This document shows, piece after piece, positions 35,559 to 45,713 of a stretch of DNA of 64,000 bases (positions are counted from its first letter, which is position 1; each line of letters opens with the position of its first letter). Both the position numbers and the translations under genes were made by a program. Location of the stretch: assembly GCF_001643375.1 (NCBI RefSeq), contig NZ_LSHB01000006.1, forward strand, positions 35,281-99,280, read 5' to 3'. The notes below the pieces were generated by a model. The model was not told the DNA's origin. It saw only the letters and a program-made list of their open reading frames with translations, and did not search any database. This DNA comes from Chryseobacterium sp. FP211-J200. GTDB lineage: Bacteria > Bacteroidota > Bacteroidia > Flavobacteriales > Weeksellaceae.

Positions 35559-38500
35559 TTGAAAAAACTCAATAAAGGGAAGCTGTTCAGACGTTTTATT
35601 AGAACCATCATTGCGATTTTGGTTTTTTTTGTGTTGCTGATTTTTAGCTTAAGGCTTCCATTCGTTCAGAATTTTATTAAGGATAAATTAATTGTCTACC
35701 TAGAAGGGAAGATCAAAACCAAAGTAAGTCTGGAAAAGGTTTACATCGGTTTTCCAAACAGTTTGGTCATCGAGAATCTTTATTTGAAAGGTCAGAAAGT
35801 CGATACACTTTTGGCCGTGAGAAAATTCGATGTCGGATTGGATATGTGGCAATTGATCAAGTCAAAAGCAGATCTGACGTCGATTGATCTGGAAGGTGTT
35901 CGTGCCAATGTGGTCCGTGACCCGCAAGGGAAATTCAATTTTGATTATATTATGGATGCGTTCGCAACTTCGGAAAAAGAAGAAAGTCCGTCCAAACCTT
36001 TTATTATTTCTCTGGATAAGATCAATCTGAAAGATATCGGTGTTACATTCAACGACCAACAGTCGAAAAATGACATCAAGGTTTACTTCAATTCATTCGA
36101 TACAAGAGTAAAAACTTTTGACCTTCAAAATAACAAATACGCGGTCAACGACATCAATCTTGACGGTTTGAAGTTGAAATTGAAACAGGATCTGATCGAA
36201 GAAGTTTCCAAAAATGTGGAGGAAAAAGTAGATTCTCTCAATCAGAAAAAACCAATGCAATTAGGCTTGAGCGGAATCAAACTGACGAATTTCAACATCG
36301 ATTACGGTGACGATAATTCAAAGACTTTTGCTAAAGTTTTATTTAAAGAATTAAGCACGAAAGTCAATAATCTCGATCTTCAAAATAACTCATATGATGT
36401 TGGAAACGTTTATTTGACAGGCGCAAAGATCAACGCCAACTTGTATCTTCCTGCTTCAAACGCAAATCCGAAAGAGGAAAAAACACCAGAAGTTTCGAAA
36501 AATACAACGCAGGAAAAAGCGATGAAAGTCCTTCTCGGAAAATTGATCTTCGAAGATGTAAAGGTCGCTTACAACAATACAGCAGTGGCGCCAACCAAGT
36601 CCGGAATGGATTTTAACCATCTTAATTTCGGAAAACTGAATGTCGATGTTCGTGATTTCAAAATGGAAAACAATGGTTTTGCAGGAAGTGTGAAATCGGC
36701 GGAGATCCAGGAAGCGCGAGGTTTGGATATTCAGAAATTCAATACGGATTTTGTTTATTCGGACAAAGAAGCGTATTTGAAAGACCTCTATCTCCAAACG
36801 CCGAAAACAATCTTGCGAGACGAGGTTGTCCTTAATTATAATTCCATCGAGCAATTATCTGCAAATCCTGGCGCAGTCAAGATCTCTGCAAATATCAAAG
36901 ATTCCAAAATTGGTTTTTCTGATATTTTGAACTTGGTTCCTACGCTTAGAAATACCGCGCCATTCAACAAATATCCAAACGCGATTCTTTCCGTCAACGC
37001 CAATGTAAAAGGTTTGGTGAATGACCTTATGATTAATGAACTTAAAGTCTCTGGACTTGACCAACTTCGCGTGAATGCCTCAGGAAGAATCAGAAATGCG
37101 ATGAATCCTGACAATTTGTATTACGATCTGAAGATTGGCGAGTTGGCTTCATCTGGAAGAACGATTTTTAATTTGGTTCCAAAAGGGACGATTCCGTCCA
37201 ACATTTCCCTGCCTTCTCACTTCAGTATCAAAGGTTTTGCGAAAGGAACGACGAAAGTTGTAAACACCAATCTTAGTTTGTATTCTACGCTTGGAAATGC
37301 CGGAATAAAAGCGCAAGTTGACATGCGGAGAAAAAACCGTGAGTTGTATGATGTGAAAGCGAATCTTCAGAATCTACAGATCGGGAAGATCATTCAAAAT
37401 AAAGATCTAGGCGCGATTACCGCTCAGATCTCTGCGAAAGGTGAAAGTTTTGATTTCAAAAATGCAAATGCGAACCTTGTAGGAAACGTTCAATCGGCGA
37501 CTTACAAAGGTTATCGTTATCAAAATATGAATTTGGTAGGCAAGATCAACCGTGGTGCTTACAACATTGTTCTCAATTCAAAAGATCCGAATGCGAATCT
37601 TCAATTGACCGCTTCCGGTGTTTATGATGACAAGAATCCAACGGTGAAAGTCAATGGAAATATCAACAAATTAGATTTAAACAAACTTGGTTTTTATAGT
37701 TCGCCAATGATCTTGGCTGGCGCAATCGATGGTGATTTCAAAAGCCTTGATCCTGATAATCTGAATGGCTATTTGAATCTTAAGAATTTTGCCATCTCTG
37801 ATACCAAAGAAGTGTATCCCATCCAGGAAGTGAATTTGTTGGCCGTTTCTACAGCGGATTCCACGCAAATTAAATTCAATTCTCAGATTGCAGATGTGGA
37901 ACTGAATGGGAAATACAAACTAACTCAGATCTTCGGTGCTTTGTCGCAAACGATGAATCAATATTATCAATTCCAAAAGCCTGGAAAAGCGAATAAAATC
38001 GATGCCGGACAATTTTTCACAGTCAATGCAACGATTAAAAACGATGATCTAATCAGAAAGTTTGTTCCGGAATTGAAAAGCTTTGAAACCATCAATATCA
38101 CTGGAAATTACAACGCAGATTCTCAGAAAATAGAACTTGATGCAAAGATTCCGCAAGTGTTGTATGGCACCAATTCACTTGAAAATACAAATTTGAAGAT
38201 CACCAACGAAAATCAGGCTTTAAAATATAATCTGGATGTTGCAGCTTTGAAGAGCGAAAGTTTTGCTTTGAACAAAGTCAATATCAATGGTGATGTCGCG
38301 GATAATATCATTAATTATAACATCACAACGAAAGACGAAAAAGATGCTACACAATTCCTGATCGCAGGTAACGCCAAGTCGATGAATGACATTACAGAAA
38401 TTTCCTTAAACCCAAATGGTTTGAAGTTAAATTATATGGATTGGGCGGTTGCTGACGGTAACAAGATCCAGATCGGAAGTCAGGGAATTTTTGCGGATAA

Positions 38501-40592
38501 TTTCAGATTGTCTAATTCTGGAAGCGAGATCGTGGTTCAGTCAGAGAACACGTCGCCAAACAGTCCTTTGAATGTCACTTTGAAAGATTTCAAGATCGAA
38601 ACCATTACGGAGATCATCAAGAAAGATTCGTTGTTGGCAAAAGGAACGATCAATGGAACAGCGCAGTTGAGAGACCTTAACAAGAAAATGAACTTCAATG
38701 CAGATATCAATGTTTCTGACCTTTTTGTTTACGGAAGTCCGGTTGGGAATCTTGCTTTGAAGGCCAATAATACTTCGGCCGATATCATCAATGCAGATAT
38801 TGCGCTTTCCGGAAATGAAAATGATGTGAAGATCACAGGAAATTACAACACTTCAGCAAGTAGTTTTGATCTGAATCTGGCGATGGATCAACTTCAAATG
38901 AAAACGCTTCAAGGCCTTTCTATGAATGCGATCACCAACACAGAAGGTTATCTCTCAGGTGATTTGAAGATCACAGGAACGACCACGGAACCAAAAATTA
39001 TCGGTGACGTGAAAATGAATAATGTAGGATTGATGATCGCGCAAACGGGAAGTGATTTCAGAAAGATCAATGATAAAATTGCTTTCACCAACCGAGGCAT
39101 TGAGTTTGATGATTTTAAAATTAATGACAAGGACGGAAATTCACTTAAGATCGACGGTCAGGTTTTGACTCAGACTTACAGAGATTTTGCCTTTAATTTG
39201 GACATTAATGCAAAAGATTTCAAGGTCGTGAATTCAGAAAAATCGAATGATGCTTTGATGTACGGGATCTTGTCTATCGACGCTGCTTTGAAAGTGAGAG
39301 GAAACCTCGACCTTCCGAAGGTCGACGGCAGATTGGCGGTTTCGGATGATACAGATTTCACATTTGTTTTGCCTCAATCAAGTCCATCGTTGCAGGAAAG
39401 AGACGGCATTGTAGAATTCATTGACCAAGACCAAATTGCATTAAACAAAACGATTGTAGCAGATTCTTTGGCTGCCAAAAACAAGATCAAAGGAATGGAT
39501 GTCAGCGTGAATATAGAAGTTAGCAAAGAAGCGAAGATGTCTGTGGTCATTGACAAGGCCAACGGTGATTTTGTAAAACTTCAAGGCGAGGCCGAATTGA
39601 CCGGTGGAATCGATCCATCCGGAAAAACCACTTTGGTCGGCGTTTACGAAGTAGAAAAAGGAAGTTACGATATGACCGTCAGTTTACTGAAACGTAAATT
39701 CGAGATCCAAAAAGGAAGCACGATCACCTGGACGGGCGAACCAACTGCAGCAACACTGGATATTACAGCTGTATATAAAACCCAAACCGCGCCGCTAGAT
39801 CTTGTAGAACAGCAGATCAGTGGAGACGGCGCAGCGACGCTAAATCAATACAAACAGAGGATGGAATTCAATACCTTGCTAAAAATGAAAGGCGAATTGC
39901 TGAAACCGATCATCTCGTTTGATATCACGACGGATGAAAAAAACAACTCTATTTCTTCTAACGTAAAAGATGTTGTGGATCAAAAATTAGCACAACTCAG
40001 AACGGAAGAGAACGAAATGAACAAGCAGGTTTTTGCATTGCTTTTATTAAATAGATTCATCGGTGAAAATCCTTTCGAAAATAGTGCGGGACTTTCCACA
40101 GAAACTTTGGCGAGACAAAGTGTGAGCAAGATCCTTTCTCAACAATTGAACAATTTGGCTTCAGATCTTATCAAAGGTGTTGACCTTAATTTCGATCTGG
40201 AATCCTCCGAAGATTATTCAACAGGAGCTCAAAACACAAGAACAGACCTGAATGTCGGATTAAGTAAAAAATTACTGAATGACCGATTGAAAGTGTCTGT
40301 TGGAAGTAATTTCGGATTGGAAGGCGATGCCCGACAAAATGAGAACACGACCAATATCGCCGGTGATGTCACGATAGATTACAGCCTTTCCAGAGATGGC
40401 AGATATATGCTGAGAGCTTACCGTAAGAACGAATATCAGGTCGCGTTGCAAGGTCAGATCGTGGAAACTGGAGTAGGATTCATCATCACTTTGGATTATG
40501 ATAAATTCCGTGAGATCTTCCAAAGTTCGAAACGAGAGAAAAGAAAAAGAGAACGAGAAAAAAACAATAACCAAGTAGTAGATTTTAAATAA
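35559..40592 (+). CDS. tamB: TamB-like translocation and assembly module protein (DUF490)
   Basis: This 1677-residue protein has an N-terminal membrane anchor at about 13-35 and a very long beta-helical periplasmic body. The AsmA-like N-terminus is KVYIGFPNSLVIENLYLKG, and the conserved DUF490 C-terminus lies at about 1400-1677 (GVYEVEKGSYDMTVSLLKRKF, ending VGFIITLDYDKFREIF). TamB bridges the two membranes for lipid transport or outer-membrane protein insertion. The start is TTG at 35559: an in-frame TAA lies two codons upstream and the next Met comes after the anchor. It overlaps the next gene by one base (TAATG). Confidence 0.93.
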   Translation: MKKLNKGKLFRRFIRTIIAILVFFVLLIFSLRLPFVQNFIKDKLIVYLEGKIKTKVSLEKVYIGFPNSLVIENLYLKGQKVDTLLAVRKFDVGLDMWQLIKSKADLTSIDLEGVRANVVRDPQGKFNFDYIMDAFATSEKEESPSKPFIISLDKINLKDIGVTFNDQQSKNDIKVYFNSFDTRVKTFDLQNNKYAVNDINLDGLKLKLKQDLIEEVSKNVEEKVDSLNQKKPMQLGLSGIKLTNFNIDYGDDNSKTFAKVLFKELSTKVNNLDLQNNSYDVGNVYLTGAKINANLYLPASNANPKEEKTPEVSKNTTQEKAMKVLLGKLIFEDVKVAYNNTAVAPTKSGMDFNHLNFGKLNVDVRDFKMENNGFAGSVKSAEIQEARGLDIQKFNTDFVYSDKEAYLKDLYLQTPKTILRDEVVLNYNSIEQLSANPGAVKISANIKDSKIGFSDILNLVPTLRNTAPFNKYPNAILSVNANVKGLVNDLMINELKVSGLDQLRVNASGRIRNAMNPDNLYYDLKIGELASSGRTIFNLVPKGTIPSNISLPSHFSIKGFAKGTTKVVNTNLSLYSTLGNAGIKAQVDMRRKNRELYDVKANLQNLQIGKIIQNKDLGAITAQISAKGESFDFKNANANLVGNVQSATYKGYRYQNMNLVGKINRGAYNIVLNSKDPNANLQLTASGVYDDKNPTVKVNGNINKLDLNKLGFYSSPMILAGAIDGDFKSLDPDNLNGYLNLKNFAISDTKEVYPIQEVNLLAVSTADSTQIKFNSQIADVELNGKYKLTQIFGALSQTMNQYYQFQKPGKANKIDAGQFFTVNATIKNDDLIRKFVPELKSFETINITGNYNADSQKIELDAKIPQVLYGTNSLENTNLKITNENQALKYNLDVAALKSESFALNKVNINGDVADNIINYNITTKDEKDATQFLIAGNAKSMNDITEISLNPNGLKLNYMDWAVADGNKIQIGSQGIFADNFRLSNSGSEIVVQSENTSPNSPLNVTLKDFKIETITEIIKKDSLLAKGTINGTAQLRDLNKKMNFNADINVSDLFVYGSPVGNLALKANNTSADIINADIALSGNENDVKITGNYNTSASSFDLNLAMDQLQMKTLQGLSMNAITNTEGYLSGDLKITGTTTEPKIIGDVKMNNVGLMIAQTGSDFRKINDKIAFTNRGIEFDDFKINDKDGNSLKIDGQVLTQTYRDFAFNLDINAKDFKVVNSEKSNDALMYGILSIDAALKVRGNLDLPKVDGRLAVSDDTDFTFVLPQSSPSLQERDGIVEFIDQDQIALNKTIVADSLAAKNKIKGMDVSVNIEVSKEAKMSVVIDKANGDFVKLQGEAELTGGIDPSGKTTLVGVYEVEKGSYDMTVSLLKRKFEIQKGSTITWTGEPTAATLDITAVYKTQTAPLDLVEQQISGDGAATLNQYKQRMEFNTLLKMKGELLKPIISFDITTDEKNNSISSNVKDVVDQKLAQLRTEENEMNKQVFALLLLNRFIGENPFENSAGLSTETLARQSVSKILSQQLNNLASDLIKGVDLNFDLESSEDYSTGAQNTRTDLNVGLSKKLLNDRLKVSVGSNFGLEGDARQNENTTNIAGDVTIDYSLSRDGRYMLRAYRKNEYQVALQGQIVETGVGFIITLDYDKFREIFQSSKREKRKREREKNNNQVVDFK

Positions 40593-42961
40593 TGAAGAGC
40601 CGATTTCCAATCCATTTTAGACCAGTGATTGCCTTGTCATCCATTGCGATCATCTCATCTTGCAGCAATACCAAATTTCTGAAAGACGGACAAATGCTTT
40701 ACACAGGCGCCGAAGTTAAAATCGAAAACGACAGCCTTCCGAAAAAGCAAAAAAAAGCTTTGAAGGCTGAACTAGAAGAAAATCTGACGCCGAAACCCAA
40801 CTCGAGTTTTCTTGGATTGAGGCCAAAATTGTACGCTTACAATATTGCCAAAGAACCAAAGAAAGAGAAAGGATTCAATTATTGGTTGAAGTATAAATTT
40901 GGAGAAAAACCAGTTTTGCTAGGTGATGTTGATAAAGAATTTAACAAAGATATTTTGGTCAATTATTCTGAGAACAAAGGTTATTTCAATGCGCAAGCGA
41001 AGTACGACACGGTTTCGAAGAATAAAAAAGCACAAGTCATTTATACAGTAAGACCTGGAAATCAATATTTGATCAGTCAGGTCAAGTTTCAGGAAGATTC
41101 GACTTTGGTCAATCAGGAAATTCAGAATTTGAAAGACAAATCTCTTTTGAAAGTCGGAAATCCATTTGATCTCGGCGTCATCAAAGCTGAAAGAGAAAGA
41201 ATTGATAATGGATTGAAGGAGAAAGGTTTCTACTACTTCCATCCGGACAATATCATCGTGCAGGCAGACAGCACGGTAGCCAAAAATCACAAAGTCGAAC
41301 TGAATGTCAAATTGAAAGAACAAACGCCAGATCTGGCAACGAAACAATTCTCCATTGATAAAGTCGTGGTTTTCCCAAATTACAATATTCGTGATGTGAA
41401 AGACGGAAAATACAGTGTTCCAATGAGCGAAGATTCCCTTTCCAAATATGCCTACGACGATATCTATGTGATCGATCCGGATCATAAATTCAAACCAAGG
41501 ATCTTTGACCGCGCTTTGTACTTTAAAAAAGGCGATGTTTACAATCGTAAAGATCACAATTTGACTTTGAGCAGACTGATCAGTTTGGGCGTTTTCAAAT
41601 TTGTGAAGAATGAATTTGTGGTTTCAGATTCTTTGAATCATAAATTCGATGCCTATTATTTACTGACACCAAGACAGATCCAATCATTGCGTTTGGAAAC
41701 TTTGGGACGAACCAACTCGGCCAATTATGGTGGAGGCGAGGTGAACCTGAATTGGACGCACCGAAACTTCTTCCGAGGCGCTGAACAATTCAAAGCGGCT
41801 GTCTATGGCGCTTTCGATGTTCAATTGGGCGGCGCAAAAGATGCGAATAACATCATTAGAGTTGGTGCTAACACACAACTTTCTATTCCGAGAATTGTAG
41901 CGCCTTTCCGTTTTAATTCATCAAGTGCATTTGTTCCCAGGACGAATATCAGCCTTGGTTACGAATATCAAAGCCGTACAGAATTGTACACACTTAGTAA
42001 TTTAAATGCTTCATTTGGTTATGTCTGGAAAGAGAACGTCAGAAAAGAACACGATTTGAAGGTCATTGATATTACAATGGTTTCCCCTCTGACTGTAACC
42101 GATAAATATCAGGAACAGATTGATGGAAATATTGAAAAAGGAATACCACCAAATCCAACTTTGGGACGAGTGGTGGAGAAACAGCTGATCTTCGGACCAA
42201 CTTACACTTACACTTACACCGACACTACAACGCCAAAAACCAATAACATCTACTATCGTGGAATGTTGGACCTTGCAGGAAACATCACAGGTCTGGTGAC
42301 GGGAGCTAACGCGAAAAACGGTGATCAGAAAAATATTTTCGGCGTTCCATTCAGTCAATATGCGAAGATGGAACACGATTTCAGATTCTACCACAAATTC
42401 AATGAGAAGACGAATTTTGCTTCCAGAATTATTGCCGGAATTGCCTATCCTTATGGAAACTCAGAATTTGTACCTTATTCCAAACAGTTTTTTGTCGGCG
42501 GAAGTAACAGTATCCGAGCTTTCCGAGCAAGAACATTAGGTCCCGGAAGTTATGATCCGAGAACTCAGAATGCCAGTTTCTATTTTGACCAGTCAGGCGA
42601 CATCAAACTGGAAATGAATGCAGAATACAGAGCCAATATCTACAAATTCCTGAATGTTGCCGCTTTCGTAGATGCAGGCAATATCTGGTTGGTGAATGAT
42701 GATATCAACGAACAAGGCGTCAATACAAGACCTGGTGGCAAATTTTCCAAAGATTTCTTGAGTGAAGTAGCGGTTGGCGCAGGGGTTGGACTTAGATTGG
42801 ATTTCTCGATATTGGTTTTAAGATTAGATCTTGCGATGCCATTGAGAGTTCCTTATTATGAAAAAGGCGACCGTTGGGTTTTGGATAGGGTCAAATTTGG
42901 AGATAGCTCTTGGAGAAAAGATAATTTGATATTGAATATTGCTATCGGATATCCTTTCTAA
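40592..42961 (+). CDS. tamL: TamL, lipidated TamA-like Omp85 outer-membrane protein
   Basis: This 789-residue protein has a lipobox ISSC (Cys24), which distinguishes Bacteroidota TamL from TamA. POTRA-like modules span about 110-400, and an Omp85 barrel occupies the C-terminal half with the motif YSKQFFVGGSNSIRAFRARTLGPGSYD, the (V/I)RG(F/Y)-type loop. The final strand ends NLILNIAIGYPF. It partners TamB, whose gene it follows with an ATG overlapping the TAA. Confidence 0.93.
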   Translation: MKSRFPIHFRPVIALSSIAIISSCSNTKFLKDGQMLYTGAEVKIENDSLPKKQKKALKAELEENLTPKPNSSFLGLRPKLYAYNIAKEPKKEKGFNYWLKYKFGEKPVLLGDVDKEFNKDILVNYSENKGYFNAQAKYDTVSKNKKAQVIYTVRPGNQYLISQVKFQEDSTLVNQEIQNLKDKSLLKVGNPFDLGVIKAERERIDNGLKEKGFYYFHPDNIIVQADSTVAKNHKVELNVKLKEQTPDLATKQFSIDKVVVFPNYNIRDVKDGKYSVPMSEDSLSKYAYDDIYVIDPDHKFKPRIFDRALYFKKGDVYNRKDHNLTLSRLISLGVFKFVKNEFVVSDSLNHKFDAYYLLTPRQIQSLRLETLGRTNSANYGGGEVNLNWTHRNFFRGAEQFKAAVYGAFDVQLGGAKDANNIIRVGANTQLSIPRIVAPFRFNSSSAFVPRTNISLGYEYQSRTELYTLSNLNASFGYVWKENVRKEHDLKVIDITMVSPLTVTDKYQEQIDGNIEKGIPPNPTLGRVVEKQLIFGPTYTYTYTDTTTPKTNNIYYRGMLDLAGNITGLVTGANAKNGDQKNIFGVPFSQYAKMEHDFRFYHKFNEKTNFASRIIAGIAYPYGNSEFVPYSKQFFVGGSNSIRAFRARTLGPGSYDPRTQNASFYFDQSGDIKLEMNAEYRANIYKFLNVAAFVDAGNIWLVNDDINEQGVNTRPGGKFSKDFLSEVAVGAGVGLRLDFSILVLRLDLAMPLRVPYYEKGDRWVLDRVKFGDSSWRKDNLILNIAIGYPF

Positions 42962-43060
42962 TATCGATCTAAGTCTTTAAGATGAATTTGATTAAAAAAA
43001 ATCATAAGCTGAGTTCAATAAATTTTCGTTGTTTTGCAAATTGTTAATTTAAATAAAAGT

Positions 43061-44206
43061 ATGTCTAAGTTTGATGATATAAGGCCTTATTATGATGATG
43101 AAGTGAATGAAGCGTTGCAAAGTGTTGCAAGGCATCCAATGATGAAGGCTTTGATGAGTTTTACATTTCCAGATCGGGATGAGGAATTTTGGACCAACAA
43201 ATTCAAAAATGTTCATTCGATCAAAGATTTTCAAAGTCAGTTTATTTCTCAGACCGTTCTTCAGATCTTGGAAAGAAGTTCGGAAGGTTTGACGACTTCG
43301 GGATTTGATCAGTTGGACAAAGACCAATCTTATCTTTTCATTTCCAACCACAGGGATATTGTCTTGGATACTTCATTGTTGAATTTAGCATTGTTAAACG
43401 GCGGTTTTGTGATGACGTCTTCGGCTATCGGAGATAATCTGGTTCAGAAACCTTTTCTTCATGTGCTTGCAAAACTGAACCGGAATTTTCTGGTTCAAAG
43501 AAGTGTTTCGATCCGCGAGCAGCTCGATAGTTCCAAAACTTTATCCCAATATATCTATAATCTTTTGACAAAGGAAAACCGTTCGGTCTGGATGGCACAA
43601 CGCGAAGGAAGGGCAAAAGACGGAAATGACATCACCCAACAAGGTGTTTTGAAAATGTTGGCCATGTCCGCAGAAGAGGTGTCACTAATTGATTTTTTCA
43701 AAAGCCTTAAAATAGTTCCGCTTTCCATTTCTTACGAATATGACCCAACAGATTCTTTGAAGATGCCACAACTGATGGCCAAATCAAGAAATGAGGTCTA
43801 TGTGAAAGATGATAATGAGGATTTTAATACTATGTTGAGTGGCGTTTTGGGACAGAAAAAACGGATCCATCTCCACGCCGGAAAAGTCTTGGACAAAGAA
43901 TTAGACAACATTGCCAACGCGTTTGATAACAAAAATAAACAACTTCAGGCAATCGCCCAGATCATAGATGATTCCATTATCCAGAACTATAAACTTTGGC
44001 CTACCAAATATATCGCTTACGATCTGCTCCATAAAACAGACAAATATGCAGAACAATACACAGAAGAAGAGAAGCAATTGTTCATCAGAAGACTGGAAAT
44101 GCGAATCGACAGTTCCGATCCGGTTCTGAAAGAAAGTTTTCTGGCGATGTATGCAAACCCTGTGGTCAATAGGATGAAGCAAGATGAGAACTCATTAGTA
44201 CGATAA
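43061..44206 (+). CDS. 1-acyl-glycerol-phosphate acyltransferase family protein
   Basis: This 381-residue protein contains the acyltransferase catalytic block SNHRDIVLDTSLL and the later block VWMAQREGRAKDG, as in PlsB/PlsC-type enzymes. The catalytic spacing here is His-x5-Asp (HRDIVLD) rather than the usual His-x4-Asp. It probably acylates a glycerophospholipid or related lipid at the inner membrane. The ATG at 43061 is preferred over an upstream in-frame codon at 43034 that would add nine residues. It lies 99 bp after tamL and ends at a strong terminator. Confidence 0.82.
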   Translation: MSKFDDIRPYYDDEVNEALQSVARHPMMKALMSFTFPDRDEEFWTNKFKNVHSIKDFQSQFISQTVLQILERSSEGLTTSGFDQLDKDQSYLFISNHRDIVLDTSLLNLALLNGGFVMTSSAIGDNLVQKPFLHVLAKLNRNFLVQRSVSIREQLDSSKTLSQYIYNLLTKENRSVWMAQREGRAKDGNDITQQGVLKMLAMSAEEVSLIDFFKSLKIVPLSISYEYDPTDSLKMPQLMAKSRNEVYVKDDNEDFNTMLSGVLGQKKRIHLHAGKVLDKELDNIANAFDNKNKQLQAIAQIIDDSIIQNYKLWPTKYIAYDLLHKTDKYAEQYTEEEKQLFIRRLEMRIDSSDPVLKESFLAMYANPVVNRMKQDENSLVR

Positions 44207-44210
44207 ACAA

Positions 44211-44240
44211 AAAAGGATGAACCAACAGATTCATCCTTTT
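44211..44240. terminator. Bidirectional terminator
   Basis: AAAAGGATGAA (44211-44221) pairs with TTCATCCTTTT (44230-44240), with T-runs on both strands, between convergent genes. Confidence 0.85.
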
Positions 44241-44262
44241 TTTATCTCAATTTATTTTGAAA

Positions 44263-44853
44263 TTAAGCCTCAATAAACTCCAAAAGGTCTTTGTTGATTG
44301 TTGCTGCTTCCGTAGTCGGCATTCCGTGAGGGAAACCAGGATACGTTTTTATCGTTCCGTTTTTCAATAATTTGATTGATTTCAAAGCCGCATTTTGGTA
44401 AGGCACAATTTGGTCATCTTCACCGTGAAGTACCAAAACCGGAATATCAACATTTTTCAAATCATCTGTGAAATCAGTTTCAGAAAACGCTTTGATTCCG
44501 TCATAATGAGCTACGATTCCGCCCATCATTCCTTGTCTCCACCAGTTTCTCTGTACGCCTTCTTTCACGTCTGCGCCTTCTCTGTTGTAACCGTAGAAAG
44601 GGAAAGTCAAATCGATATAAACTGTTGTCTGTTGTTCAAAGTCTGGTCTCTGATACCGTCAAAAACCGACATTGGAACACCATCAGGATTGCTGTCACTC
44701 GCTACCATAATTGGAGGAACTGCACTGATTAATCACCTGTGCATCCCAATCATCTGATGATAACGGCCATCCGTGGTGAAACATCAAAACTGGTCCTTCA
44801 CCTTGGTCTTTGTAAAAAATCTCTGTTCCGTCTTTTAATTTTAGTGTGCTCAT
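44263..44853 (-). pseudogene. Alpha/beta hydrolase pseudogene (chloroperoxidase-like)
   Basis: From ATG 44853 the minus strand reads STLKLKDGTEIFYKDQGEG and HHGWPLSSDDWDAQ, a normal hydrolase N-terminus, then breaks near 44724-44742. After the break another frame continues SAVPPIMVASDSNPDGVP, which belongs about 80 residues further on in relatives. The missing part would include the GxSxGG nucleophile elbow. A second shift at the AAA run 44619-44621 leads to the C-terminal frame with HGEDDQIVP and FPHGMP. A TACATTTG promoter element remains at 44916-44923. The gene cannot make an active enzyme as read. Confidence 0.88.
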
Positions 44854-44988
44854 AATTTAATTTTTTAAATGTTGTGATTAATTTATTTTAATATTTTGTT
44901 GTCTTAATTCTTTAGCAAATGTAGGATGGTTCAATTCGTTTCTCGTTAATCTAGTTTAATATCGTACATTTTTGATGATTTGTTTTTA

Positions 44989-45078
44989 TTTGGGCAGCTA
45001 TTTCCGCCTTCCACTCCCGCTATTTTTTCCCAAGCTAAAATCCCTTGCAAAAAATGAGCTCCGTTCAAGTCGGGCTGC
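44989..45078 (-). repeat. Dispersed stem-loop element, copy C
   Basis: Reverse orientation: TTTGGGCAGCTATTTCCGCC at the left and AAGTCGGGCTGC at the right. It is the most divergent copy, with changes in both A/T-rich arms. It occupies the gap 44854-45192 between the hydrolase pseudogene and the DsbA-like gene; I see nothing else in that gap except the pseudogene promoter. Confidence 0.8.
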
Positions 45079-45192
45079 AGATTCGGTGTAAATAAATTTC
45101 AATATGAAAAAGAAAACTTTAGTGTTCTTATACGCGTCATAATAGAAACTTTTACTTACTTAAGGGTTTAAAATCTTTTGTCACTTTGTGGT

Positions 45193-45711
45193 TTAATTCT
45201 CAGTATTCTCCCTCAAAAGCTCAAACAAATCTTCCGCGCCACCATCGAATTTCTTTCCATTCATAAAGAAAGAAGGTGTACCGTTCACGCCACTCATAAT
45301 TCCGCTTTCAAAATCTGAATCAACCTTTTCTGCCAACTCAGTACTTTCCAAATCCTTTTCAAATTGAGGAATGTTTAGTTTTAATTGTTCTGCCAATTTC
45401 ATCAGTAAATTTTCATTCAAATCTCTCTGGTTTTCATAAATCGCATCATGCATTTCCCAGAATTTCCCCTGAAGATTAGCTGCTTCCGTTGCGATGGCCG
45501 CCGGTCTTGCATATTGATGCATTTCAGATAATGGGAAGTTTCTGAAAACGAATTTAATTTGACTTCCAAATTCTTTCATCAATTCTTTCAGAACCGGATA
45601 AGCGGCGCCACAATATGGACATTGATAATCGCCGTATTCTACGATGACGAGGTCGGCATCTAAGTTACCTTGTGCGTGGTCAGAGTTGCTGACCGCTGAT
45701 TTTAGTGACAT
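45193..45711 (-). CDS. DsbA-like thioredoxin-fold oxidoreductase
   Basis: This 172-residue protein has the active site CPYC (Cys31, Cys34) in YGDYQCPYCGAAYPV, a helical insertion, and the cis-proline loop in GVNGTPSFFMNG. There is no signal peptide, so it should act in the cytoplasm, unlike classical DsbA. It follows the peroxiredoxin gene by 2 bp and probably supports thiol redox repair with it. Confidence 0.9.
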   Translation of the reverse strand: MSLKSAVSNSDHAQGNLDADLVIVEYGDYQCPYCGAAYPVLKELMKEFGSQIKFVFRNFPLSEMHQYARPAAIATEAANLQGKFWEMHDAIYENQRDLNENLLMKLAEQLKLNIPQFEKDLESTELAEKVDSDFESGIMSGVNGTPSFFMNGKKFDGGAEDLFELLRENTEN

Positions 45712-45713
45712 AA

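Noticed and set aside
40919..41557. 212-residue open frame on the minus strand
   Set aside because: Antisense to the POTRA region of tamL; its composition (very Ile/Phe-rich) and lack of motifs mark it as a shadow.
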